Positions 40,101-55,100 of a stretch of 64,000 nucleotides of DNA are shown piece after piece. The DNA is from Apostichopus japonicus. Its lineage: Eukaryota; Echinodermata; Holothuroidea; Aspidochirotida; Stichopodidae. The translations under genes were made by a program, and so were the position numbers. How positions within the stretch are numbered: position 1 is the stretch's first letter; every line of letters begins with the position of its first letter. The notes under the pieces were generated by a model. That model was not told the DNA's origin. It saw only the letters and a list, made by a program, of their open reading frames with translations, and ran no database searches. The stretch spans positions 9,690,001 through 9,754,000 of the forward strand of contig NC_092572.1 of assembly GCF_037975245.1 (NCBI RefSeq), given 5' to 3'.

Positions 40101-43100
40101 CGTCTTTTGCCGATCTTTTACAGCAAGTGCCTACACGGGGAGCTGTAAGTATTAGTTAATCCACCTAATATCTCAGTCCATACAGTGGCGGGATGGCTCG
40201 GCGCACTGTACGAGCTCATGATCGAGACTCTCTTTTGCATCCCTGGTTCGAACCCCGGGTGATGACGTCTTTTGCCGATCTTTTACAGCAAGTGCCTACA
40301 CGGGGAGCTGTAAGTATTAGTTAATCCACCTAATATCTCAGTCCATACAGTGGCGGGATGGCTCGGCGCACTGTACGAGCTCATGATCGAGACTCTCTTT
40401 TGCATCCCTGGTTCGAACCCCGGGTGATGACGTCTTTTGCCGATCTTTTACAGCAAGTGCCTACACGGGGAGCTGTAAGTATTAGTTAATCCACCTAATA
40501 TCTCAGTCCATACAGTGGCGGGATGGCTCGGCGCACTGTACGAGCTCATGATCGAGACTCTCTTTTGCATCCCTGGTTCGAACCCCGGGTGATGACGCCT
40601 TTTGCCGATCTTTTACAGCAAGTGCCTACACGGGGAGCTGTAAGTATTAGTTAATCCACCTAATATCTCAGTCCATACAGTGGCGGGATGGCTCGGCGCA
40701 CTGTACGAGCTCATGATCGAGACTCTCTTTTGCATCCCTGGTTCGAACCCCGGGTGATGACGTCTTTTGCCGATCTTTTACAGCAAGTGCCTATACGGGG
40801 AGCTGTAAGTATTAGTTAATCCACCTAATATCTCAGTCCATACAGTGGCGGGATGGCTCGGCGCACTGTACGAGCTCATGATCGAGACTCTCTTTTGCAT
40901 CCCTGGTTCGAACCCCGGGTGATGACGTCTTTTGCCGATCTTTTACAGCAAGTGCCTACACGGGGAGCTGTAAGTATTAGTTAATCCACCTAATATCTCA
41001 GTCCATACAGTGGCGGGATGGCTCGGCGCACTGTACGAGCTCATGATCGAGACTCTCTTTTGCATCCCTGGTTCGAACCCCGGGTGATGACGCCTTTTGC
41101 CGATCTTTTACAGCAAGTGCCTACACGGGGAGCTGTAAGTATTAGTTAATCCACCTAATATCTCAGTCCATACAGTGGCGGGATGGCTCGGCGCACTGTA
41201 CGAGCTCATGATCGAGACTCTCTTTTGCATCCCTGGTTCGAACCCCGGGTGATGACGTCTTTTGCCGATCTTTTACAGCAAGTGCCTACACGGGGAGCTG
41301 TAAGTATTAGTTAATCCACCTAATATCTCAGTCCATACAGTGGCGGGATGGCTCGGCGCACTGTACGAGCTCATGATCGAGACTCTCTTTTGCATCCCTG
41401 GTTCGAACCCCGGGTGATGACGTCTTTTGCCGATCTTTTACAGCAAGTGCCTACACGGGGAGCTGTAAGTATTAGTTAATCCACCTAATATCTCAGTCCA
41501 TACAGTGGCGGGATGGCTCGGCGCACTGTACGAGCTCATGATCGAGACTCTCTTTTGCATCCCTGGTTCGAACCCCGGGTGATGACGTCTTTTGCCGATC
41601 TTTTACAGCAAGTGCCTACACGGGGAGCTGTAAGTATTAGTTAATCCACCTAATATCTCAGTCCATACAGTGGCGGGATGGCTCGGCGCACTGTACGAGC
41701 TCATGATCGAGACTCTCTTTTGCATCCCTGGTTCGAACCCCGGGTGATGACGCCTTTTGCCGATCTTTTACAGCAAGTGCCTACACGGGGAGCTGTAAGT
41801 ATTAGTTAATCCACCTAATATCTCAGTCCATACAGTGGCGGGATGGCTCGGCGCACTGTACGAGCTCATGATCGAGACTCTCTTTTGCATCCCTGGTTCG
41901 AACCCCGGGTGATGACGTCTTTTGCCGATCTTTTACAGCAAGTGCCTACACGGGGAGCTGTAAGTATTAGTTAATCCACCTAATATCTCAGTCCATACAG
42001 TGGCGGGATGGCTCGGCGCACTGTACGAGCTCATGATCGAGACTCTCTTTTGCATCCCTGGTTCGAACCCCGGGTGATGACGCCTTTTGCCGATCTTTTA
42101 CAGCAAGTGCCTACACGGGGAGCTGTAAGTATTAGTTAATCCACCTAATATCTCAGTCCATACAGTGGCGGGATGGCTCGGCGCACTGTACGAGCTCATG
42201 ATCGAGACTCTCTTTTGCATCCCTGGTTCGAACCCCGGGTGATGACGTCTTTTGCCGATCTTTTACAGCAAGTGCCTACACGGGGAGCTGTAAGTATTAG
42301 TTAATCCACCTAATATCTCAGTCCATACAGTGGCGGGATGGCTCGGCGCACTGTACGAGCTCATGATCGAGACTCTCTTTTGCATCCCTGGTTCGAACCC
42401 CGGGTGATGACGTCTTTTGCCGATCTTTTACAGCAAGTGCCTACACGGGGAGCTGTAAGTATTAGTTAATCCACCTAATATCTCAGTCCATACAGTGGCG
42501 GGATGGCTCGGCGCACTGTACGAGCTCATGATCGAGACTCTCTTTTGCATCCCTGGTTCGAACCCCGGGTGATGACGTCTTTTGCCGATCTTTTACAGCA
42601 AGTGCCTACACGGGGAGCTGTAAGTATTAGTTAATCCACCTAATATCTCAGTCCATACAGTGGCGGGATGGCTCGGCGCACTGTACGAGCTCATGATCGA
42701 GACTCTCTTTTGCATCCCTGGTTCGAACCCCGGGTGATGACGTCTTTTGCCGATCTTTTACAGCAAGTGCCTACACGGGGAGCTGTAAGTATTAGTTAAT
42801 CCACCTAATATCTCAGTCCATACAGTGGCGGGATGGCTCGGCGCACTGTACGAGCTCATGATCGAGACTCTCTTTTGCATCCCTGGTTCGAACCCCGGGT
42901 GATGACGCCTTTTGCCGATCTTTTACAGCAAGTGCCTACACGGGGAGCTGTAAGTATTAGTTAATCCACCTAATATCTCAGTCCATACAGTGGCGGGATG
43001 GCTCGGCGCACTGTACGAGCTCATGATCGAGACTCTCTTTTGCATCCCTGGTTCGAACCCCGGGTGATGACGTCTTTTGCCGATCTTTTACAGCAAGTGC

Positions 43101-46100
43101 CTACACGGGGAGCTGTAAGTATTAGTTAATCCACCTAATATCTCAGTCCATACAGTGGCGGGATGGCTCGGCGCACTGTACGAGCTCATGATCGAGACTC
43201 TCTTTTGCATCCCTGGTTCGAACCCCGGGTGATGACGTCTTTTGCCGATCTTTTACAGCAAGTGCCTACACGGGGAGCTGTAAGTATTAGTTAATCCACC
43301 TAATATCTCAGTCCATACAGTGGCGGGATGGCTCGGCGCACTGTACGAGCTCATGATCGAGACTCTCTTTTGCATCCCTGGTTCGAACCCCGGGTGATGA
43401 CGTCTTTTGCCGATCTTTTACAGCAAGTGCCTACACGGGGAGCTGTAAGTATTAGTTAATCCACCTAATATCTCAGTCCATACAGTGGCGGGATGGCTCG
43501 GCGCACTGTACGAGCTCATGATCGAGACTCTCTTTTGCATCCCTGGTTCGAACCCCGGGTGATGACGTCTTTTGCCGATCTTTTACAGCAAGTGCCTACA
43601 CGGGGAGCTGTAAGTATTAGTTAATCCACCTAATATCTCAGTCCATACAGTGGCGGGATGGCTCGGCGCACTGTACGAGCTCATGATCGAGACTCTCTTT
43701 TGCATCCCTGGTTCGAACCCCGGGTGATGACGCCTTTTGCCGATCTTTTACAGCAAGTGCCTACACGGGGAGCTGTAAGTATTAGTTAATCCACCTAATA
43801 TCTCAGTCCATACAGTGGCGGGATGGCTCGGCGCACTGTACGAGCTCATGATCGAGACTCTCTTTTGCATCCCTGGTTCGAACCCCGGGTGATGACGTCT
43901 TTTGCCGATCTTTTACAGCAAGTGCCTACACGGGGAGCTGTAAGTATTAGTTAATCCACCTAATATCTCAGTCCATACAGTGGCGGGATGGCTCGGCGCA
44001 CTGTACGAGCTCATGATCGAGACTCTCTTTTGCATCCCTGGTTCGAACCCCGGGTGATGACGTCTTTTGCCGATCTTTTACAGCAAGTGCCTACACGGGG
44101 AGCTGTAAGTATTAGTTAATCCACCTAATATCTCAGTCCATACAGTGGCGGGATGGCTCGGCGCACTGTACGAGCTCATGATCGAGACTCTCTTTTGCAT
44201 CCCTGGTTCGAACCCCGGGTGATGACGCCTTTTGCCGATCTTTTACAGCAAGTGCCTACACGGGGAGCTGTAAGTATTAGTTAATCCACCTAATATCTCA
44301 GTCCATACAGTGGCGGGATGGCTCGGCGCACTGTACGAGCTCATGATCGAGACTCTCTTTTGCATCCCTGGTTCGAACCCCGGGTGATGACGTCTTTTGC
44401 CGATCTTTTACAGCAAGTGCCTACACGGGGAGCTGTAAGTATTAGTTAATCCACCTAATATCTCAGTCCATACAGTGGCGGGATGGCTCGGCGCACTGTA
44501 CGAGCTCATGATCGAGACTCTCTTTTGCATCCCTGGTTCGAACCCCGGGTGATGACGTCTTTTGCCGATCTTTTACAGCAAGTGCCTACACGGGGAGCTG
44601 TAAGTATTAGTTAATCCACCTAATATCTCAGTCCATACAGTGGCGGGATGGCTAGGCGCACTGAACGAGCTCATGATCGAGACTCTCTTTTGCATCCCTG
44701 GTTCGAACCCCGGGTGATGACGTCTTTTGCCGATCTTTTACAGCAAGTGCCTACACGGGGAGCTGTAAGTATTAGTTAATCCACCTAATATCTCAGTCCA
44801 TACAGTGGCGGGATGGCTCGGCGCACTGTACGAGCTCATGATCGAGACTCTCTTTTGCATCCCTGGTTCGAACCCCGGGTGATGACGTCTTTTGCCGATC
44901 TTTTACAGCAAGTGCCTACACGGGGAGCTGTAAGTATTAGTTAATCCACCTAATATCTCAGTCCATACAGTGGCGGGATGGCTCGGCGCACTGTACGAGC
45001 TCATGATCGAGACTCTCTTTTGCATCCCTGGTTCGAACCCCGGGTGATGACGTCTTTTGCCGATCTTTTACAGCAAGTGCCTACACGGGGAGCTGTAAGT
45101 ATTAGTTAATCCACCTAATATCTCAGTCCATACAGTGGCGGGATGGCTCGGCGCACTGTACGAGCTCATGATCGAGACTCTCTTTTGCATCCCTGGTTCG
45201 AACCCCGGGTGATGACGTCTTTTGCCGATCTTTTACAGCAAGTGCCTACACGGGGAGCTGTAAGTATTAGTTAATCCACCTAATATCTCAGTCCATACAG
45301 TGGCGGGATGGCTCGGCGCACTGTACGAGCTCATGATCGAGACTCTCTTTTGCATCCCTGGTTCGAACCCCGGGTGATGACGTCTTTTGCCGATCTTTTA
45401 CAGCAAGTGCCTACACGGGGAGCTGTAAGTATTAGTTAATCCACCTAATATCTCAGTCCATACAGTGGCGGGATGGCTCGGCGCACTGTACGAGCTCATG
45501 ATCGAGACTCTCTTTTGCATCCCTGGTTCGAACCCCGGGTGATGACGTCTTTTGCCGATCTTTTACAGCAAGTGCCTACACGGGGAGCTGTAAGTATTAG
45601 TTAATCCACCTAATATCTCAGTCCATACAGTGGCGGGATGGCTCGGCGCACTGTACGAGCTCATGATCGAGACTCTCTTTTGCATCCCTGGTTCGAACCC
45701 CGGGTGATGACGTCTTTTGCCGATCTTTTACAGCAAGTGCCTACACGGGGAGCTGTAAGTATTAGTTAATCCACCTAATATCTCAGTCCATACAGTGGCG
45801 GGATGGCTCGGCGCACTGTACGAGCTCATGATCGAGACTCTCTTTTGCATCCCTGGTTCGAACCCCGGGTGATGACGCCTTTTGCCGATCTTTTACAGCA
45901 AGTGCCTACACGGGGAGCTGTAAGTATTAGTTAATCCACCTAATATCTCAGTCCATACAGTGGCGGGATGGCTCGGCGCACTGTACGAGCTCATGATCGA
46001 GACTCTCTTTTGCATCCCTGGTTCGAACCCCGGGTGATGACGTCTTTTGCCGATCTTTTACAGCAAGTGCCTACACGGGGAGCTGTAAGTATTAGTTAAT

Positions 46101-49100
46101 CCACCTAATATCTCAGTCCATACAGTGGCGGGATGGCTCGGCGCACTGTACGAGCTCATGATCGAGACTCTCTTTTGCATCCCTGGTTCGAACCCCGGGT
46201 GATGACGTCTTTTGCCGATCTTTTACAGCAAGTGCCTACACGGGGAGCTGTAAGTATTAGTTAATCCACCTAATATCTCAGTCCATACAGTGGCGGGATG
46301 GCTCGGCGCACTGTACGAGCTCATGATCGAGACTCTCTTTTGCATCCCTGGTTCGAACCCCGGGTGATGACGCCTTTTGCCGATCTTTTACAGCAAGTGC
46401 CTACACGGGGAGCTGTAAGTATTAGTTAATCCACCTAATATCTCAGTCCATACAGTGGCGGGATGGCTCGGCGCACTGTACGAGCTCATGATCGAGACTC
46501 TCTTTTGCATCCCTGGTTCGAACCCCGGGTGATGACGTCTTTTGCCGATCTTTTACAGCAAGTGCCTACACGGGGAGCTGTAAGTATTAGTTAATCCACC
46601 TAATATCTCAGTCCATACAGTGGCGGGATGGCTCGGCGCACTGTACGAGCTCATGATCGAGACTCTCTTTTGCATCCCTGGTTCGAACCCCGGGTGATGA
46701 CGTCTTTTGCCGATCTTTTACAGCAAGTGCCTACACGGGGAGCTGTAAGTATTAGTTAATCCACCTAATATCTCAGTCCATACAGTGGCGGGATGGCTCG
46801 GCGCACTGTACGAGCTCATGATCGAGACTCTCTTTTGCATCCCTGGTTCGAACCCCGGGTGATGACGTCTTTTGCCGATCTTTTACAGCAAGTGCCTACA
46901 CGGGGAGCTGTAAGTATTAGTTAATCCACCTAATATCTCAGTCCATACAGTGGCGGGATGGCTCGGCGCACTGTACGAGCTCATGATCGAGACTCTCTTT
47001 TGCATCCCTGGTTCGAACCCCGGGTGATGACGTCTTTTGCCGATCTTTTACAGCAAGTGCCTACACGGGGAGCTGTAAGTATTAGTTAATCCACCTAATA
47101 TCTCAGTCCATACAGTGGCGGGATGGCTCGGCGCACTGTACGAGCTCATGATCGAGACTCTCTTTTGCATCCCTGGTTCGAACCCCGGGTGATGACGCCT
47201 TTTGCCGATCTTTTACAGCAAGTGCCTACACGGGGAGCTGTAAGTATTAGTTAATCCACCTAATATCTCAGTCCATACAGTGGCGGGATGGCTCGGCGCA
47301 CTGTACGAGCTCATGATCGAGACTCTCTTTTGCATCCCTGGTTCGAACCCCGGGTGATGACGTCTTTTGCCGATCTTTTACAGCAAGTGCCTACACGGGG
47401 AGCTGTAAGTATTAGTTAATCCACCTAATATCTCAGTCCATACAGTGGCGGGATGGCTCGGCGCACTGTACGAGCTCATGATCGAGACTCTCTTTTGCAT
47501 CCCTGGTTCGAACCCCGGGTGATGACGTCTTTTGCCGATCTTTTACAGCAAGTGCCTACACGGGGAGCTGTAAGTATTAGTTAATCCACCTAATATCTCA
47601 GTCCATACAGTGGCGGGATGGCTCGGCGCACTGTACGAGCTCATGATCGAGACTCTCTTTTGCATCCCTGGTTCGAACCCCGGGTGATGACGCCTTTTGC
47701 CGATCTTTTACAGCAAGTGCCTACACGGGGAGCTGTAAGTATTAGTTAATCCACCTAATATCTCAGTCCATACAGTGGCGGGATGGCTCGGCGCACTGTA
47801 CGAGCTCATGATCGAGACTCTCTTTTGCATCCCTGGTTCGAACCCCGGGTGATGACGTCTTTTGCCGATCTTTTACAGCAAGTGCCTACACGGGGAGCTG
47901 TAAGTATTAGTTAATCCACCTAATATCTCAGTCCATACAGTGGCGGGATGGCTCGGCGCACTGTACGAGCTCATGATCGAGACTCTCTTTTGCATCCCTG
48001 GTTCGAACCCCGGGTGATGACGTCTTTTGCCGATCTTTTACAGCAAGTGCCTACACGGGGAGCTGTAAGTATTAGTTAATCCACCTAATATCTCAGTCCA
48101 TACAGTGGCGGGATGGCTCGGCGCACTGTACGAGCTCATGATCGAGACTCTCTTTTGCATCCCTGGTTCGAACCCCGGGTGATGACGTCTTTTGCCGATC
48201 TTTTACAGCAAGTGCCTACACGGGGAGCTGTAAGTATTAGTTAATCCACCTAATATCTCAGTCCATACAGTGGCGGGATGGCTCGGCGCACTGTACGAGC
48301 TCATGATCGAGACTCTCTTTTGCATCCCTGGTTCGAACCCCGGGTGATGACGTCTTTTGCCGATCTTTTACAGCAAGTGCCTACACGGGGAGCTGTAAGT
48401 ATTAGTTAATCCACCTAATATCTCAGTCCATACAGTGGCGGGATGGCTCGGCGCACTGTACGAGCTCATGATCGAGACTCTCTTTTGCATCCCTGGTTCG
48501 AACCCCGGGTGATGACGCCTTTTGCCGATCTTTTACAGCAAGTGCCTACACGGGGAGCTGTAAGTATTAGTTAATCCACCTAATATCTCAGTCCATACAG
48601 TGGCGGGATGGCTCGGCGCACTGTACGAGCTCATGATCGAGACTCTCTTTTGCATCCCTGGTTCGAACCCCGGGTGATGACGTCTTTTGCCGATCTTTTA
48701 CAGCAAGTGCCTACACGGGGAGCTGTAAGTATTAGTTAATCCACCTAATATCTCAGTCCATACAGTGGCGGGATGGCTCGGCGCACTGTACGAGCTCATG
48801 ATCGAGACTCTCTTTTGCATCCCTGGTTCGAACCCCGGGTGATGACGTCTTTTGCCGATCTTTTACAGCAAGTGCCTACACGGGGAGCTGTAAGTATTAG
48901 TTAATCCACCTAATATCTCAGTCCATACAGTGGCGGGATGGCTCGGCGCACTGTACGAGCTCATGATCGAGACTCTCTTTTGCATCCCTGGTTCGAACCC
49001 CGGGTGATGACGTCTTTTGCCGATCTTTTACAGCATGTGCCTACACGGGGAGCTGTAAGTATTAGTTAATCCACCTAATATCTCAGTCCATACAGTGGCG

Positions 49101-52100
49101 GGATGGCTCGGCGCACTGTACGAGCTCATGATCGAGACTCTCTTTTGCATCCCTGGTTCGAACCCCGGGTGATGACGTCTTTTGCCGATCTTTTACAGCA
49201 AGTGCCTACACGGGGAGCTGTAAGTATTAGTTAATCCACCTAATATCTCAGTCCATACAGTGGCGGGATGGCTCGGCGCACTGTACGAGCTCATGATCGA
49301 GACTCTCTTTTGCATCCCTGGTTCGAACCCCGGGTGATGACGCCTTTTGCCGATCTTTTACAGCAAGTGCCTACACGGGGAGCTGTAAGTATTAGTTAAT
49401 CCACCTAATATCTCAGTCCATACAGTGGCGGGATGGCTCGGCGCACTGTACGAGCTCATGATCGAGACTCTCTTTTGCATCCCTGGTTCGAACCCCGGGT
49501 GATGACGTCTTTTGCCGATCTTTTACAGCAAGTGCCTACACGGGGAGCTGTAAGTATTAGTTAATCCACCTAATATCTCAGTCCATACAGTGGCGGGATG
49601 GCTCGGCGCACTGTACGAGCTCATGATCGAGACTCTCTTTTGCATCCCTGGTTCGAACCCCGGGTGATGACGTCTTTTGCCGATCTTTTACAGCAAGTGC
49701 CTACACGGGGAGCTGTAAGTATTAGTTAATCCACCTAATATCTCAGTCCATACAGTGGCGGGATGGCTCGGCGCACTGTACGAGCTCATGATCGAGACTC
49801 TCTTTTGCATCCCTGGTTCGAACCCCGGGTGATGACGTCTTTTGCCGATCTTTTACAGCAAGTGCCTACACGGGGAGCTGTAAGTATTAGTTAATCCACC
49901 TAATATCTCAGTCCATACAGTGGCGGGATGGCTCGGCGCACTGTACGAGCTCATGATCGAGACTCTCTTTTGCATCCCTGGTTCGAACCCCGGGTGATGA
50001 CGCCTTTTGCCGATCTTTTACAGCAAGTGCCTACACGGGGAGCTGTAAGTATTAGTTAATCCACCTAATATCTCAGTCCATACAGTGGCGGGATGGCTCG
50101 GCGCACTGTACGAGCTCATGATCGAGACTCTCTTTTGCATCCCTGGTTCGAACCCCGGGTGATGACGTCTTTTGCCGATCTTTTACAGCAAGTGCCTACA
50201 CGGGGAGCTGTAAGTATTAGTTAATCCACCTAATATCTCAGTCCATACAGTGGCGGGATGGCTCGGCGCACTGTACGAGCTCATGATCGAGACTCTCTTT
50301 TGCATCCCTGGTTCGAACCCCGGGTGATGACGCCTTTTGCCGATCTTTTACAGCAAGTGCCTACACGGGGAGCTGTAAGTATTAGTTAATCCACCTAATA
50401 TCTCAGTCCATACAGTGGCGGGATGGCTCGGCGCACTGTACGAGCTCATGATCGAGACTCTCTTTTGCATCCCTGGTTCGAACCCCGGGTGATGACGTCT
50501 TTTGCCGATCTTTTACAGCAAGTGCCTACACGGGGAGCTGTAAGTATTAGTTAATCCACCTAATATCTCAGTCCATACAGTGGCGGGATGGCTCGGCGCA
50601 CTGTACGAGCTCATGATCGAGACTCTCTTTTGCATCCCTGGTTCGAACCCCGGGTGATGACGTCTTTTGCCGATCTTTTACAGCAAGTGCCTACACGGGG
50701 AGCTGTAAGTATTAGTTAATCCACCTAATATCTCAGTCCATACAGTGGCGGGATGGCTCGGCGCACTGTACGAGCTCATGATCGAGACTCTCTTTTGCAT
50801 CCCTGGTTCGAACCCCGGGTGATGACGTCTTTTGCCGATCTTTTACAGCAAGTGCCTACACGGGGAGCTGTAAGTATTAGTTAATCCACCTAATATCTCA
50901 GTCCATACAGTGGCGGGATGGCTCGGCGCACTGTACGAGCTCATGATCGAGACTCTCTTTTGCATCCCTGGTTCGAACCCCGGGTGATGACGTCTTTTGC
51001 CGATCTTTTACAGCAAGTGCCTACACGGGGAGCTGTAAGTATTAGTTAATCCACCTAATATCTCAGTCCATACAGTGGCGGGATGGCTCGGCGCACTGTA
51101 CGAGCTCATGATCGAGACTCTCTTTTGCATCCCTGGTTCGAACCCCGGGTGATGACGCCTTTTGCCGATCTTTTACAGCAAGTGCCTACACGGGGAGCTG
51201 TAAGTATTAGTTAATCCACCTAATATCTCAGTCCATACAGTGGCGGGATGGCTCGGCGCACTGTACGAGCTCATGATCGAGACTCTCTTTTGCATCCCTG
51301 GTTCGAACCCCGGGTGATGACGCCTTTTGCCGATCTTTTACAGCAAGTGCCTACACGGGGAGCTGTAAGTATTAGTTAATCCACCTAATATCTCAGTCCA
51401 TACAGTGGCGGGATGGCTCGGCGCACTGTACGAGCTCATGATCGAGACTCTCTTTTGCATCCCTGGTTCGAACCCCGGGTGATGACGTCTTTTGCCGATC
51501 TTTTACAGCAAGTGCCTACACGGGGAGCTGTAAGTATTAGTTAATCCACCTAATATCTCAGTCCATACAGTGGCGGGATGGCTCGGCGCACTGTACGAGC
51601 TCATGATCGAGACTCTCTTTTGCATCCCTGGTTCGAACCCCGGGTGATGACGTCTTTTGCCGATCTTTTACAGCAAGTGCCTACACGGGGAGCTGTAAGT
51701 ATTAGTTAATCCACCTAATATCTCAGTCCATACAGTGGCGGGATGGCTCGGCGCACTGTACGAGCTCATGATCGAGACTCTCTTTTGCATCCCTGGTTCG
51801 AACCCCGGGTGATGACGTCTTTTGCCGATCTTTTACAGCAAGTGCCTACACGGGGAGCTGTAAGTATTAGTTAATCCACCTAATATCTCAGTCCATACAG
51901 TGGCGGGATGGCTCGGCGCACTGTACGAGCTCATGATCGAGACTCTCTTTTGCATCCCTGGTTCGAACCCCGGGTGATGACGTCTTTTGCCGATCTTTTA
52001 CAGCAAGTGCCTACACGGGGAGCTGTAAGTATTAGTTAATCCACCTAATATCTCAGTCCATACAGTGGCGGGATGGCTCGGCGCACTGTACGAGCTCATG

Positions 52101-55100
52101 ATCGAGACTCTCTTTTGCATCCCTGGTTCGAACCCCGGGTGATGACGCCTTTTGCCGATCTTTTACAGCAAGTGCCTACACGGGGAGCTGTAAGTATTAG
52201 TTAATCCACCTAATATCTCAGTCCATACAGTGGCGGGATGGCTCGGCGCACTGTACGAGCTCATGATCGAGACTCTCTTTTGCATCCCTGGTTCGAACCC
52301 CGGGTGATGACGTCTTTTGCCGATCTTTTACAGCAAGTGCCTACACGGGGAGCTGTAAGTATTAGTTAATCCACCTAATATCTCAGTCCATACAGTGGCG
52401 GGATGGCTCGGCGCACTGTACGAGCTCATGATCGAGACTCTCTTTTGCATCCCTGGTTCGAACCCCGGGTGATGACGTCTTTTGCCGATCTTTTACAGCA
52501 AGTGCCTACACGGGGAGCTGTAAGTATTAGTTAATCCACCTAATATCTCAGTCCATACAGTGGCGGGATGGCTCGGCGCACTGTACGAGCTCATGATCGA
52601 GACTCTCTTTTGCATCCCTGGTTCGAACCCCGGGTGATGACGTCTTTTGCCGATCTTTTACAGCAAGTGCCTACACGGGGAGCTGTAAGTATTAGTTAAT
52701 CCACCTAATATCTCAGTCCATACAGTGGCGGGATGGCTCGGCGCACTGTACGAGCTCATGATCGAGACTCTCTTTTGCATCCCTGGTTCGAACCCCGGGT
52801 GATGACGTCTTTTGCCGATCTTTTACAGCAAGTGCCTACACGGGGAGCTGTAAGTATTAGTTAATCCACCTAATATCTCAGTCCATACAGTGGCGGGATG
52901 GCTCGGCGCACTGTACGAGCTCATGATCGAGACTCTCTTTTGCATCCCTGGTTCGAACCCCGGGTGATGACGCCTTTTGCCGATCTTTTACAGCAAGTGC
53001 CTACACGGGGAGCTGTAAGTATTAGTTAATCCACCTAATATCTCAGTCCATACAGTGGCGGGATGGCTCGGCGCACTGTACGAGCTCATGATCGAGACTC
53101 TCTTTTGCATCCCTGGTTCGAACCCCGGGTGATGACGTCTTTTGCCGATCTTTTACAGCAAGTGCCTACACGGGGAGCTGTAAGTATTAGTTAATCCACC
53201 TAATATCTCAGTCCATACAGTGGCGGGATGGCTCGGCGCACTGTACGAGCTCATGATCGAGACTCTCTTTTGCATCCCTGGTTCGAACCCCGGGTGATGA
53301 CGTCTTTTGCCGATCTTTTACAGCAAGTGCCTACACGGGGAGCTGTAAGTATTAGTTAATCCACCTAATATCTCAGTCCATACAGTGGCGGGATGGCTCG
53401 GCGCACTGTACGAGCTCATGATCGAGACTCTCTTTTGCATCCCTGGTTCGAACCCCGGGTGATGACGTCTTTTGCCGATCTTTTACAGCAAGTGCCTACA
53501 CGGGGAGCTGTAAGTATTAGTTAATCCACCTAATATCTCAGTCCATACAGTGGCGGGATGGCTCGGCGCACTGTACGAGCTCATGATCGAGACTCTCTTT
53601 TGCATCCCTGGTTCGAACCCCGGGTGATGACGCCTTTTGCCGATCTTTTACAGCAAGTGCCTACACGGGGAGCTGTAAGTATTAGTTAATCCACCTAATA
53701 TCTCAGTCCATACAGTGGCGGGATGGCTCGGCGCACTGTACGAGCTCATGATCGAGACTCTCTTTTGCATCCCTGGTTCGAACCCCGGGTGATGACGCCT
53801 TTTGCCGATCTTTTACAGCAAGTGCCTACACGGGGAGCTGTAAGTATTAGTTAATCCACCTAATATCTCAGTCCATACAGTGGCGGGATGGCTCGGCGCA
53901 CTGTACGAGCTCATGATCGAGACTCTCTTTTGCATCCCTGGTTCGAACCCCGGGTGATGACGTCTTTTGCCGATCTTTTACAGCAAGTGCCTACACGGGG
54001 AGCTGTAAGTATTAGTTAATCCACCTAATATCTCAGTCCATACAGTGGCGGGATGGCTCGGCGCACTGTACGAGCTCATGATCGAGACTCTCTTTTGCAT
54101 CCCTGGTTCGAACCCCGGGTGATGACGTCTTTTGCCGATCTTTTACAGCAAGTGCCTACACGGGGAGCTGTAAGTATTAGTTAATCCACCTAATATCTCA
54201 GTCCATACAGTGGCGGGATGGCTCGGCGCACTGTACGAGCTCATGATCGAGACTCTCTTTTGCATCCCTGGTTCGAACCCCGGGTGATGACGTCTTTTGC
54301 CGATCTTTTACAGCAAGTGCCTACACGGGGAGCTGTAAGTATTAGTTAATCCACCTAATATCTCAGTCCATACAGTGGCGGGATGGCTCGGCGCACTGTA
54401 CGAGCTCATGATCGAGACTCTCTTTTGCATCCCTGGTTCGAACCCCGGGTGATGACGCCTTTTGCCGATCTTTTACAGCAAGTGCCTACACGGGGAGCTG
54501 TAAGTATTAGTTAATCCACCTAATATCTCAGTCCATACAGTGGCGGGATGGCTCGGCGCACTGTACGAGCTCATGATCGAGACTCTCTTTTGCATCCCTG
54601 GTTCGAACCCCGGGTGATGACGTCTTTTGCCGATCTTTTACAGCAAGTGCCTACACGGGGAGCTGTAAGTATTAGTTAATCCACCTAATATCTCAGTCCA
54701 TACAGTGGCGGGATGGCTCGGCGCACTGTACGAGCTCATGATCGAGACTCTCTTTTGCATCCCTGGTTCGAACCCCGGGTGATGACGTCTTTTGCCGATC
54801 TTTTACAGCAAGTGCCTACACGGGGAGCTGTAAGTATTAGTTAATCCACCTAATATCTCAGTCCATACAGTGGCGGGATGGCTCGGCGCACTGTACGAGC
54901 TCATGATCGAGACTCTCTTTTGCATCCCTGGTTCGAACCCCGGGTGATGACGTCTTTTGCCGATCTTTTACAGCAAGTGCCTACACGGGGAGCTGTAAGT
55001 ATTAGTTAATCCACCTAATATCTCAGTCCATACAGTGGCGGGATGGCTCGGCGCACTGTACGAGCTCATGATCGAGACTCTCTTTTGCATCCCTGGTTCG

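Noticed and set aside
30196-51315. Apparent 20-unit duplication (30196-33495 against 48016-51315) from matching T/C order
   Set aside because: No rare variant is shared. With about a quarter C units, a match this long is expected by chance among the many possible comparisons.
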